Translations under genes and position numbers: made by a program
NCBI RefSeq assembly: GCF_963974425.1
Contig: NZ_CAXBCK010000011.1
Coordinates: 1 to 64,000 of the forward strand
Length of the DNA stretch: 64,000 nucleotides
Source of the DNA: Marixanthomonas sp963974425
Lineage (GTDB): Bacteria > Bacteroidota > Bacteroidia > Flavobacteriales > Flavobacteriaceae
Reading direction: 5' to 3'
Shown here: one piece after another, positions 1-8,016 of the stretch
Layout: each line of letters opens with the position of its first letter
How positions within the stretch are numbered: position 1 is the stretch's first letter
Notes under the pieces: model-generated
Told to the model about the DNA's origin: nothing
The model's input: the letters and a program-made list of their open reading frames with translations, nothing else
The model's database searches: none

Positions 1-28
1 ATCATGGGGTTGTGCAACGGTTACCGGT

Positions 29-35
29 GTTGGGC
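29..35 (+). other. Cassette-boundary-like motif GTTGGGC
   Basis: The 7-mer GTTGGGC fits the integron core-site consensus GTTRRRY. It lies just outside the 3' end of the toxin gene. Its exact reverse complement, GCCCAAC, occurs on the far side of the toxin-antitoxin pair at 635-641. This is the order expected for one gene cassette. No complete folded attC can be drawn because the window starts only 28 bases upstream, so the call rests on motif and placement. Confidence 0.35.
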
Positions 36-46
36 TTTCGTACTTT

Positions 47-352
47 TTAATCGATGTCTTTTTTTAACTTATCAGGATTTTGTCGTGTATCAAAAATTGT
101 AATAATTTCTATTTCTTTTCGTTCCGCTATTATTCTGTAGAAAAATGTCGTTTGTTTTGTTACAACACATTTATACAGATTTTTAAATTCCGATGATTTT
201 GGACAACTATCAGGTTGAATTGATATTTGTTTGATTTTATCGTTTAGTTTTGAGATAAACTTGTCACGGGTTTTTAAGTTCCACTCTTCCAGTAGATATT
301 CAGATAGCTTTAGAAGTTTTGATTCGGCAAGTTCGGATAAGAATACTTTCAT
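47..352 (-). CDS. ParE/RelE-family toxin of a type II toxin-antitoxin pair
   Basis: This 101-residue protein has the layout of the ParE/RelE superfamily: an N-terminal helical hairpin with residues such as EYLLEEWN and KFISKLNDKIKQI (about 10-45), then a C-terminal beta sheet containing YKCVVTKQTTFFYRI and IEIITIFDTRQNP. ParE members poison DNA gyrase and RelE members cut mRNA on the ribosome; the sequence does not decide between them. The start codon overlaps the stop of the upstream antitoxin gene by one base (TAATG), so the two are translationally coupled. The pair looks like an isolated mobile cassette rather than part of the neighbouring operons. Confidence 0.82.
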   Translation of the reverse strand: MKVFLSELAESKLLKLSEYLLEEWNLKTRDKFISKLNDKIKQISIQPDSCPKSSEFKNLYKCVVTKQTTFFYRIIAERKEIEIITIFDTRQNPDKLKKDID

Positions 353-570
353 TAAGAAATTTTCTTTAGAAATGACTCGTAGGAAACCCTTTTTCCTTTA
401 TTCAATTCCTCAATACCTTGTTTTATTTCAGATTTTTCAGATAAAGACAATTCATCCCAAAAATCTACTTTTTCTTTTTTTACAAAGTCAGCTACCCTTT
501 GGATGAAATCAGTATTTTCAGTCTCCAAAATCGTTTTGAGTAGTTCAAGTTTTGTTGTTCGAATATCCAT
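352..570 (-). CDS. Antitoxin of the ParE/RelE-type pair
   Basis: This is a 72-residue acidic, helical protein if started at the ATG at 568-570. An ATG seven codons upstream is possible, but the A-rich ribosome-binding stretch lies just before the inner one. It contains the motifs DFVKKEKVDFWDELS and IKQGIEELNKGKRVSYE, a layout typical of small antitoxins whose C-terminal segment wraps around a ParE toxin. The gene lies directly upstream of the toxin with a one-base overlap, the usual antitoxin-first order. It is expected to neutralise the toxin and repress its own promoter. Identification rests on partner, size and composition rather than on a firmly recognised DNA-binding domain. Confidence 0.75.
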   Translation of the reverse strand: MDIRTTKLELLKTILETENTDFIQRVADFVKKEKVDFWDELSLSEKSEIKQGIEELNKGKRVSYESFLKKIS

Positions 571-634
571 TTTAAAATTTCTTTTAGTCAAATGTACAAA
601 AAATATGATTTACCTCGATTTTTGTCAGTATGAA

Positions 635-680
635 GCCCAACATACGTATAAACACAATTGCGTTTATATACATTATATGG
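635..680 (+). repeat. GCCCAAC motif followed by imperfect hairpin
   Basis: GCCCAAC (635-641) is followed by an imperfect stem: GTATAAAC at 646-653 against GTTTATATAC at 662-671, with a short AT-rich loop. An integron attC starts with RYYYAAC and folds through internal complementary arms, so this may be a degraded attC. The closing GTTRRRY arm is not seen downstream. A simple transcription-related hairpin upstream of the antitoxin gene is the alternative. Confidence 0.35.
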
Positions 681-681
681 T

Positions 682-1091
682 TTCTTTAAAAGGGGAGGTA
701 TAAACTACTAAAGTACTATTACCCCCTGTAATATACAAACCAACTTTTATACGTAGGGTTTTTATACTTTATTTCAAGAAAAATCTACGGTGTAGTATAG
801 AAGGCGTGCTCGGGTTTGGTTGCAGTTTTCTTCGAGTGTTGTTCGAGTATTCTTCGACAAAACCCCCATTTTACGTATAAAACTCGAAGGAAACTAGGGG
901 CAAACTCGAAGAAAACAACTTGATAATTGGGTTTTGGCGTTTCTTTTCTCAATACGATAACAGCATATTTTACCGCTTATATACTATTCTAATTGAAATC
1001 TGCTTCTTAAAATATGAAAAAGGTGAAGTAAATTGTATAGATTAAGAGTCTAAAATGACGAAATTGTAAATCCTATTAAAAATGAAAGATT
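682..1091. repeat. Non-coding, palindrome-rich stretch
   Basis: No convincing gene was seen. Two perfect inverted repeats are present: 825-837 with 904-916 (13 bp, GTTTTCTTCGAGT and its complement) and 746-755 with 872-881 (10 bp, TTTATACGTA and its complement). TCGAG/CTCGA occurs several times between 830 and 910, and TACGTATAAA also occurs at 643-652. The intervals interlock (746 < 825 < 881 < 904), so both pairings cannot form as one simple nested stem. The segment could be a remnant of a small non-autonomous element or a structured RNA; nothing identifies which. Confidence 0.45.
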
Positions 1092-2799
1092 ATGAAATTT
1101 GTCGGTAGCCAGTTAGCCTATTATTTGAGGGATAGAGAGTTTAAAAAAAAATTCCAAGGTATTACTAAAATATTTAGCATTATTAGGCATTGTCGTCATA
1201 GTGTATTCTATTCTTTTTCATTTTATAATGGAACTCGAAGGGCAGCATCATTCTTGGGTTACAGGTTTTTACTGGACACTTACCGTTATGAGCACCCTTG
1301 GTTTTGGAGACATTACATTTGCATCAGATATTGGTCGTGCTTTCAGCATAGTAGTCTTACTCTCCGGGATTGTCATGTTGTTAATTGTATTACCCTTTGC
1401 CTTTATAAGGCACTTTTATGTCCCTCTATTAGAATCTAAAAAGAAAAACAAAGTTCCTCGTCAAGTTCCTAGTGGAACAAAAGACCATGTATTAATCTGT
1501 TCATATGATGTTATAGCGAGAGACCTTATGGAGCGATTAAAACAAGAAAATACGCCCTATTACATCATTGAAAACAATCTAGAGAAAGCACTTGAGATTC
1601 ATGATGACCACGTTCCTGAGCTATATGGGAAGTTAGATAACGAAGATACTTTTGCACGCGCTAATGTTAAAGATGCGAAACTGGTTTTGGTGAATAGGGA
1701 TGATATTATAAATACCAAGATTATTCTCACCATACGTAATATTGCTCCTACAGTACCTATTGTTGCCATAGCCACAGATATTGAATCGGTAGATGTACAA
1801 CAACTTAGCGGTGCAGACCATGTGTTACCCATAAGAAAATGGCTAGGTGAACAATTAGCCAACAGGGTAAATGCACAACATGCAAAATCTCAACCCATCG
1901 GGCAGTATGAAGATTTATTAATTGCAGAACTGCCTGTACATAATACACCTCTAGTTTCTAAAACCATTAAGGAGGCTGGGTTAAGGAAAAAATTTGGAGT
2001 TAGTGTAGTAGGTATTTGGGAACGGGGTAGGTTACAATCTATAAACGGTAATGAAAAACTAGAAAACGATAGCGTTCTGGTTATAATAGGAAACAAAGAA
2101 CAGTTACATAGTGTTGATGAGATTTTTCTTGACTACAATGTAAACCCTAACCCAGTATTGTTAATTGGCGGGGGTAGGGTAGGTTCGGCTGCTGCCGAAT
2201 CGTTACATAAAAATGGAATTTTAGTGAATGTGGTAGACAAAGATCCGGGGATTTGCAAGAAGGTAAGTTCGTTTTGCAATCAAGTTTTTGCTGGAAAGGC
2301 ATCAGATTACGAACTATTAAAAAGGGCTGGAATTCTGGAAGCCCCTTCGGTATTACTTACTACCCACGATGATACCATGAATATATTTCTAGCCTCTTAC
2401 TGCCGTCAATTAAACAAAAAGGTAAGAATAGTGAGCCGAATATCTGAAGCTCGAAATATTGATATAATTCATAGGGCAGGAGCTAATTTTGTATTGAGCT
2501 ATTCTACTTTAGGTGCTGAAGCAGTTTTATCAATTTCTAAAGGGCAAGAACTAACCGTTCTTGGTGAAGGTATTAACTTGTTTATTATCCCGATACCAGC
2601 ATCATTAGAAGGAAAGTCTTTAGCAGAATCTGGTATAGGTGCTAAAACAGGGCTTTCTGTTATTGCTATAAAAGAAAACTCGGAAGTCATTACACTATTA
2701 TCGGCCAATACATTGCTGCCCCAAGGTGCTGAAATAGTAATGCTTGGAAACATTGAAATGAAAAACAAATTCAATGAAATATATGATACAGTCGTTTAA
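1092..2799 (+). CDS. Potassium channel with two RCK (TrkA) domains; reading frame broken at an A9 run
   Basis: The product is a two-transmembrane K+ channel subunit fused to two cytoplasmic RCK modules, which gate the pore by ligand binding. The ATG at 1092 encodes a sensible N-terminus (MKFVGSQLAYYLRDREFKK), but this frame is lost at nine consecutive A (1143-1151). With eight A it would continue as NSKVLLKYLALLGIVVIV directly into the long frame ending at 2799, giving about 568 residues. In that product the P-loop filter is TLGFGD (about 68-73) between two membrane helices. RCK1 begins near residue 130 and RCK2 near 352, with GGGRVG, each followed by a TrkA-C domain. RCK1 reads ICSYDVIARDL where GxGxxG is expected. 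Without slippage, the only fallback in the long frame is GTG at 1201, which would delete most of TM1. The break is a real frameshift, a slippage site or a sequence error. Confidence 0.85.
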
Positions 2800-2823
2800 T
2801 TAGATTTCATAATTCGTGAAATT

Positions 2824-3534
2824 TTATTCTCTAATACTCCATATTTCGTGGATGGGATCTCCTTTACTGGACAAACCTGAGTGGTGCCAATCCCCATCAA
2901 TAAGTTCATAATTAAATTGTAAGCTAAGCCCTGCTTTTGAATCGTCTCTGGAAAAGAATTCGATATTCTCAGTGTATTCACCATTTTTAGTAGTGTACGT
3001 TCCTCCACCCGTTCCCATAAATTGTTTAGTTTCTGTATTGTACGCTATCCATTGAAATCGACTTCCGGATAAAATTTTCATTGTTTTTCTTGGTCTACTT
3101 ATATCGCGTGACTGCGTTTCACCATCTCTAATTCTGCCAGACATTAACCAAGCGCCTTGTAACTTGCCTGGCGTACCTTTATCTATTCTGCTTAATTTGA
3201 TGTCTTTGTCAACAACTTCAATTTTATCATCGGTAATTAGTACGTTAAAACTTTCTTTAGTGCCTACACGTTCTGTGTTGTTAGTGTCGAACTCCACTTT
3301 CTTTGTCATCACATTTCCTTCTAACTTCCAACTACCGCCTTTTGTTTGAATAAATTCGCCAGTTGTAGCATTATAAGTAGTTGATGTTTGATAACCATCT
3401 GCAAAAATGACCACGTTTTTTAATTGGTCTCCATTTTTAGAAGTAGTAAAAGTTTCCCAAGCGCCAATAATACTTTGTGCTTTAATTCCAAAGGATGCGC
3501 AAGTACAAATAAGTAAAACAAGTATTTTTTTCAT
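2824..3534 (-). CDS. Exported protein with two tandem lipocalin-like repeats, function unknown
   Basis: The 236-residue product starts with a signal peptide (about residues 1-19, ending IKAQ). The mature part has two related halves, starting at IIGAWETF and LQGAWLMSG. Each continues with a beta-rich pattern containing ATTGEFIQTKGGSW or TKQFMGTGGGTYTT at the matching position. Such GAW-starting beta-barrel modules resemble lipocalin-like or META-type domains of Bacteroidota, but I do not recognise a specific family. The gene runs convergently with the potassium channel (24 bp apart) and stands alone, so context gives no role. The product is probably periplasmic or surface-located. Confidence 0.7.
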   Translation of the reverse strand: MKKILVLLICTCASFGIKAQSIIGAWETFTTSKNGDQLKNVVIFADGYQTSTTYNATTGEFIQTKGGSWKLEGNVMTKKVEFDTNNTERVGTKESFNVLITDDKIEVVDKDIKLSRIDKGTPGKLQGAWLMSGRIRDGETQSRDISRPRKTMKILSGSRFQWIAYNTETKQFMGTGGGTYTTKNGEYTENIEFFSRDDSKAGLSLQFNYELIDGDWHHSGLSSKGDPIHEIWSIRE

Positions 3535-3675
3535 GACGTTATATTTTTATTAATGGTTAATTTTTTAAGGGTTAAGGTGTTCCTATAAAATAAGTTATAT
3601 TTTTAAAGGCTGGAATTATTAGTTCAGTTTGCTTTTTCATAGTAACTAACAACGCTTATTTGAGGATTGAAGTGA

Positions 3676-5160
3676 TTACAATCGCAATGCTTGCGTTGAT
3701 TGTTTTAATTGATTTTTGAAAGTGGTTCCGTCTACTTGGGTGTTCCAAGTAGGGACCATTTTCTGTAATAATTCTTTTCCTTTTTCAGAATGGATTACTT
3801 CAGGGAAGGCTTTGTCCAATACATCGAGCATAATATGTACAGCTGTAGAAGCACCGGGAGAGGCACCTAACAAACAAGTAATGCTGCCGTCTTTACTGCT
3901 TACCACTTCGGTGCCAAATTGCAAGCGGCCGCCTTCATATTCATCTCGTTTTATTATCTGTACGCGTTGTCCCGCAATTATAACATGCCAGTCTTCATTT
4001 TTGGCATCTTTTACAAATTTCCGAAGATCGTCCATACGGTCATCAAAAGACATGGCTACTTGCTCTATTAAATATTTGGTTAGAGGTAAATTATGCCAAA
4101 AACCACCTAGCATAGATGGAATGTTTTTAAAATTAAGAGACTTAAACAAATCGAGATTAGAGCCTTCTTTTAAAAACTTAGGGCTAAACCCCGCAAAAGG
4201 ACCAAATAATAATTCGCGTTTGCCATCAATATAACGGGTGTCGAGATGAGGAACAGACATGGGCGGATCGCCTAATCCTGCTTTGCTATACACTTTGGCA
4301 TGGTGTTGATTAATAACATCTTCATTTTTACAAACCAGCCACTGTCCGCTTACAGGAAACCCTCCATAGCCGTCTTTTTCGTCTATTTCTACTTTTTCTA
4401 ACAATAGTAGACTGCCACCACCAGCACCTATAAAAACGTGTTCGGCATCTAAGTGTTGTGTATTTCCGGTTTGAGTGTTTTTAACTTTAACTGACCAATC
4501 TACGCCTTCATCTGGGTCTATGTCTAATACTTCTTCATTACACTGAACGCAGGTGTCATAATCTTTTTCTAGAATATTGAAAAGCTTTTTGGTCAATACA
4601 CCGTAGTTTACTTCGGTACCTCGGTCTATTCGGGAGGCAGCCATTGGTTCATCATCCTTTCGGTTTTGCATAATAAGCGGAAACCATTTCCTCATAACCT
4701 CTTGGTCTTTTGTAAACTCAATGTGCTGAAACATATAATGTTCTTTCATAGCGTGGTATCGTTTCTCCAAATAATCTGCATTGGCTTTTCCTGTAACCCA
4801 ACTATGGTGTGGAACGTTGTTAATAAATGACTTTGGGTCTGTAATATGTCCGGTATCTACCAAATACGACCAAAATTGTTTTGATATTTCAAACTGATTA
4901 CAAATGGAGATGGCTTTGCTTATGTCAATAGTGCCGTCTTCGTTTTCAGGAGTATAATTAAGCTCACACAATGCTGAGTGGCCAGTGCCGGCATTATTCC
5001 AAGCAGCGGAGCTTTCCTGAGCTACTTTACCTAATTTTTCAAGTATTAATACTTTTAATTCGGGCTTTAATATTTTAGCCATTAATGCCAGCGTAGCACT
5101 CATAATGCCGCCACCAACACAAATTAAATCGTAATCCTTATTCACTTTTAAGGTATCCAT
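3676..5160 (-). CDS. mqo: Malate:quinone oxidoreductase
   Basis: Mqo is a peripheral membrane FAD enzyme that oxidises L-malate to oxaloacetate and passes electrons to the quinone pool, replacing or supplementing NAD-dependent malate dehydrogenase in the TCA cycle. The N-terminus carries the Mqo-type FAD motif VGGGIMSATLALM (about residues 15-27), then SSAAWNNAGTGHSALCELNYTP, a family hallmark. Also present are HVFIGAGGGSLLLLEK and the C-terminal CLLGASPGASTAVHIML, which closes the FAD site. The start was set at MDTLKVNKDYDL because an upstream extension of 18 codons has no family-like sequence, and an AAAAAGAG stretch precedes the chosen ATG. At 494 residues the length is normal. The gene is monocistronic. 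Confidence 0.95.
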   Translation of the reverse strand: MDTLKVNKDYDLICVGGGIMSATLALMAKILKPELKVLILEKLGKVAQESSAAWNNAGTGHSALCELNYTPENEDGTIDISKAISICNQFEISKQFWSYLVDTGHITDPKSFINNVPHHSWVTGKANADYLEKRYHAMKEHYMFQHIEFTKDQEVMRKWFPLIMQNRKDDEPMAASRIDRGTEVNYGVLTKKLFNILEKDYDTCVQCNEEVLDIDPDEGVDWSVKVKNTQTGNTQHLDAEHVFIGAGGGSLLLLEKVEIDEKDGYGGFPVSGQWLVCKNEDVINQHHAKVYSKAGLGDPPMSVPHLDTRYIDGKRELLFGPFAGFSPKFLKEGSNLDLFKSLNFKNIPSMLGGFWHNLPLTKYLIEQVAMSFDDRMDDLRKFVKDAKNEDWHVIIAGQRVQIIKRDEYEGGRLQFGTEVVSSKDGSITCLLGASPGASTAVHIMLDVLDKAFPEVIHSEKGKELLQKMVPTWNTQVDGTTFKNQLKQSTQALRL

Positions 5161-5457
5161 AGCTCTTTTTCTATAAAGGTACATAAGTATTGCTGAAAAC
5201 GAAACTCGATACAAAATGTAACAAGTATTACGATTTTATCTGAATACTGTTATAATCTTTTGCGGGAATTACTACATCGGTTTTGAATACAACGGTATTG
5301 TCTTAATAAAAAGTTAAAGTTGTTTAGGTAGGACCCTTTTCAGATGCACTAAACTAGAAAAAATAAGGGAATCCGTTTATATTTACCAATTGATAAAACT
5401 GTAGGCTCTCAAGCTTTTGTTTATCAGGTTTAATACTAATAAAAACTCTCTTTTTTG
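5161..5457. other. Intergenic region between divergent mqo and S46 peptidase genes
   Basis: About 300 bases hold the two divergent promoters. A short inverted repeat, TGATAAA (5391-5397) and TTTATCA (5420-5426), lies 30-65 bases before the peptidase start and could be an operator or a weak leader hairpin. No small gene is apparent. Confidence 0.4.
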
Positions 5458-7599
5458 ATGAAAAAATTAATTATTTGCTTTCTCCTTGCCACATTTGTAA
5501 TGCCTATACAGGCCAACGAAGGTATGTGGTTTTTAATGCACATAGAACGATTAAACTATCGTGATATGCAAAAAATGGGCCTTCAACTTACGCCCGAAGA
5601 AATATACAGTATAAACAATTCTAGTCTCAAGGATGCAATTGTACAGTTTAACCGCGGTTGTACTGCTGAGATTATTTCAGATAAAGGATTGGTACTTACT
5701 AATCACCACTGTGGATATAGTAAAATTGCTGAGCTTTCTACTTCTGAAAATGATTATCTAACCGACGGATATTGGGCTAAGAATAACCAAGAAGAGTTAA
5801 AACCTAAAAGTCTATCGGTACGTTTCTTTGTGAGAATGGACGATGTTTCAAAAAGAATTTTGGAGCAGGTAAATGATTCAATGTCTGAAGCTGAGCGCGA
5901 AGCTGCTATTAATCGTGAGATAGCTAAAATTGAAAAAGAAAATAACGAAGGTGGAAAATATACCGTTTCAGTTAAATCTTTTTACCAAGGAAACGAGTTT
6001 TACTATTTTGTGTACCAAGATTATAACGATGTACGTTTAGTAGGAACTCCTCCGGCAAGCATTGGTAAATTTGGTGGAGATACAGACAATTGGGAATGGC
6101 CAAGACATACGGGAGATTTTTCACTTTTTAGAGTATATGCCGATAAAGACGGAAATCCTGCCGAATATTCAACAGACAATGTACCTCTTAAGCCAAAGCA
6201 CCATTTAACCACCAGTATAAAAGGTTTTGAAGAAGATGACTTTGCTATGATTATGGGTTATCCAGGTAGAACCAATCGTTGGATGCCCGCTGGAGGCATT
6301 GAGCAGAATGTAGGATATGCATATCCAGCTTGGGTTGAGGCTTCAAAAACATCCATGGATGTTATGAAGAAATATATGGATAAGGATCAACAAGTGAACC
6401 TTGATTATGCTTCAAGTTATGCTTCTATCGCAAATTATTGGAAAAACCGCCAAGGAATGATTGATGCGCTAAAGCAACACAAAACTGCAAAAACGAAACG
6501 AAAAGGTGAAAAGTCCTTTAAAAAATGGGCGTCAAAAAAAGGTAATGAAAAGTATACCGATGTAATTCCAGTAATCAACAATTACTACAAAAACACGAAT
6601 GAAATAAGCCGTCATAACAACTATTTAAGTTTGTTACTTAGAACTAAAGTGGCGACACTTCCATACCGTTTAGGGAAAACAATAGATTTTTATTTACAAC
6701 AAAACGAAGCCAAACAAGCAGAGTTAAAACCTGAATTGGATGCTCAAATTAATGATTTATACGAAGGGCTTTACCTTCCCTTAGAGAAAGATGTTCTAGC
6801 TGCTCAATTAAAACTATACTCAAGCAAGGCTGAGAATGTTGCACCAATGGTTGCTAAAGTTGCAAAAGCAAATAATAAAAGTGAAGCTGGGTGGAATGAT
6901 TATGTAAATACTGCTTTTGAGAATAGTATATTTGAAACTAAAGATAAGTTAGAAGCATTTATTGAAAATCCAGATGCTGAGGTTTTTAAAAACGATCCTT
7001 TATTTCAACTTTCCACAGATTTATTGAATCGTTACCGCGCCAAAACGGAAGAAGAAAAGCAGTTAGAGGACGACTTTGAGCGTGCTTATAGAATGATGGT
7101 TCAAGGAATGCGTTTGCAGAATCCTGACGAAAAATACTATCCAGACGCTAACAGTACATTGCGATTAACGTACGGAAAAGTGATAGCACTTCCTGTCGAT
7201 GAGCGCAACGATGCCGATAAAAATTATTATACTACTTTAAAAGGAACTGTTGCCAAATATCAACCTGGTGATGATGAGTTTGATATGCCAAAGGAGCTTA
7301 TTAACCTTTACGAAGAAAAAGATTTTGGACAGTATGCTGATGAGGATGGTTACTTACCGGTAAACTTTTTAACTGATAATGACATAACAGGAGGAAACTC
7401 AGGTTCGCCTGTATTGAATGGAAAAGGAGAATTAATTGGTTTAGCTTTTGATGGAAATATAGAAGCTATGGCTGGTGATGTAATTTTTGATGACCAACTA
7501 CAACGTACTATAAATGTAGATATAAGATATGTACTTTTCTTGATAGATAAATTTGCTGGAGCAACACATATTATTGATGAGTTAACTTTATCGAAATAA
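5458..7599 (+). CDS. S46-family dipeptidyl peptidase, DPP7-type
   Basis: S46 peptidases are periplasmic serine exopeptidases that release dipeptides from oligopeptide N-termini; dipeptides are the main amino-acid source of many Bacteroidota. The product has 713 residues, with a signal peptide (about 1-19, ending IQAN). It contains TNHHCGY with the catalytic His (83-85), GGDTDNWEWPRHTGD with the Asp candidate D220, and GGNSGSPV with catalytic Ser648. Eighteen residues after the Ser is Gly666 (FDGN). Arg at this position marks the Asp/Glu-specific DPP11, while Gly marks DPP7, which prefers hydrophobic P1 residues, so I infer DPP7-like specificity. The ATG at 5458 was preferred over TTG at 5455. 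A terminator follows directly. Confidence 0.93.
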   Translation: MKKLIICFLLATFVMPIQANEGMWFLMHIERLNYRDMQKMGLQLTPEEIYSINNSSLKDAIVQFNRGCTAEIISDKGLVLTNHHCGYSKIAELSTSENDYLTDGYWAKNNQEELKPKSLSVRFFVRMDDVSKRILEQVNDSMSEAEREAAINREIAKIEKENNEGGKYTVSVKSFYQGNEFYYFVYQDYNDVRLVGTPPASIGKFGGDTDNWEWPRHTGDFSLFRVYADKDGNPAEYSTDNVPLKPKHHLTTSIKGFEEDDFAMIMGYPGRTNRWMPAGGIEQNVGYAYPAWVEASKTSMDVMKKYMDKDQQVNLDYASSYASIANYWKNRQGMIDALKQHKTAKTKRKGEKSFKKWASKKGNEKYTDVIPVINNYYKNTNEISRHNNYLSLLLRTKVATLPYRLGKTIDFYLQQNEAKQAELKPELDAQINDLYEGLYLPLEKDVLAAQLKLYSSKAENVAPMVAKVAKANNKSEAGWNDYVNTAFENSIFETKDKLEAFIENPDAEVFKNDPLFQLSTDLLNRYRAKTEEEKQLEDDFERAYRMMVQGMRLQNPDEKYYPDANSTLRLTYGKVIALPVDERNDADKNYYTTLKGTVAKYQPGDDEFDMPKELINLYEEKDFGQYADEDGYLPVNFLTDNDITGGNSGSPVLNGKGELIGLAFDGNIEAMAGDVIFDDQLQRTINVDIRYVLFLIDKFAGATHIIDELTLSK

Positions 7600-7626
7600 T
7601 AGTATAGTAGCATTACTATCATTTTA

Positions 7627-7666
7627 AAAACCACGAATCTTAAATTGATAAGTTCGTGGTTTTTTA
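7627..7666 (+). terminator. Rho-independent terminator after the S46 peptidase gene
   Basis: Stem ACCACGAA / TTCGTGGT with a loop of about 16 bases, followed by six T. It lies 28 bases after the stop codon. Confidence 0.85.
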
Positions 7667-7688
7667 TTGATATTAGGAAGCAAAAACA

Positions 7689-7724
7689 AAACAGGCTGCG
7701 AAAATAATTCGACAGCCTGTTTTT
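7689..7724. terminator. Second hairpin terminator, possibly for a lost minus-strand gene
   Basis: Stem AACAGGCTG / CAGCCTGTT with flanking A and T runs, so it can act in either direction. It lies only 22 bases beyond the first terminator, and no gene now ends into it from the right. On the minus strand it is preceded by a short open stretch ending AFLFLGIYIAMKK-stop (stop near 7756), which looks like the end of a small membrane protein with no start codon. A decayed minus-strand gene is one explanation. Confidence 0.5.
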
Positions 7725-8016
7725 AACTAAATTAATAAATATGGAGTGTTACTTTTTCATAGCAATGTAAATTCCTAAAAATAGGAAAGCATTTTAATTT
7801 ATTAATAAAAAAAGGGGGATGTTGTAGGTTTAATAAAGAATAAAAGTAATTTTTTTTTAAGGGTTAACCCCCCCTAAATGTTGAGAATATTTTCCTACAT
7901 ATTAGAAATAAACTAACGTAGTGACTTTTTCTAGCCATTTTATAAAGCATATCTATTCGTAAAGGCGCTAACTTTTTTACTACTTTTAGCTTTTAAAAGA
8001 AAAAAGGTTAAAATAA
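7725..8016. other. Gene-free region upstream of TPR-HTH regulator
   Basis: Beyond the relic-like minus-strand stretch (7755-7800), I see only AT-rich sequence, a GGGTTAACCCCCC run at 7861-7873, and the presumed promoter of the gene at 8017. No RNA gene or operator could be supported. Confidence 0.4.

Noticed and set aside
1092..1439. A separate 115-residue gene in the ATG frame at 1092
   Set aside because: Only its first 20 codons look like protein; after the A run it is an out-of-frame reading of the channel gene.
7741..7770. Ten-codon leader peptide with attenuator hairpin before it
   Set aside because: The hairpin precedes rather than follows the mini-frame, the codons show no amino-acid bias linked to a downstream pathway, and a terminator explains it better.
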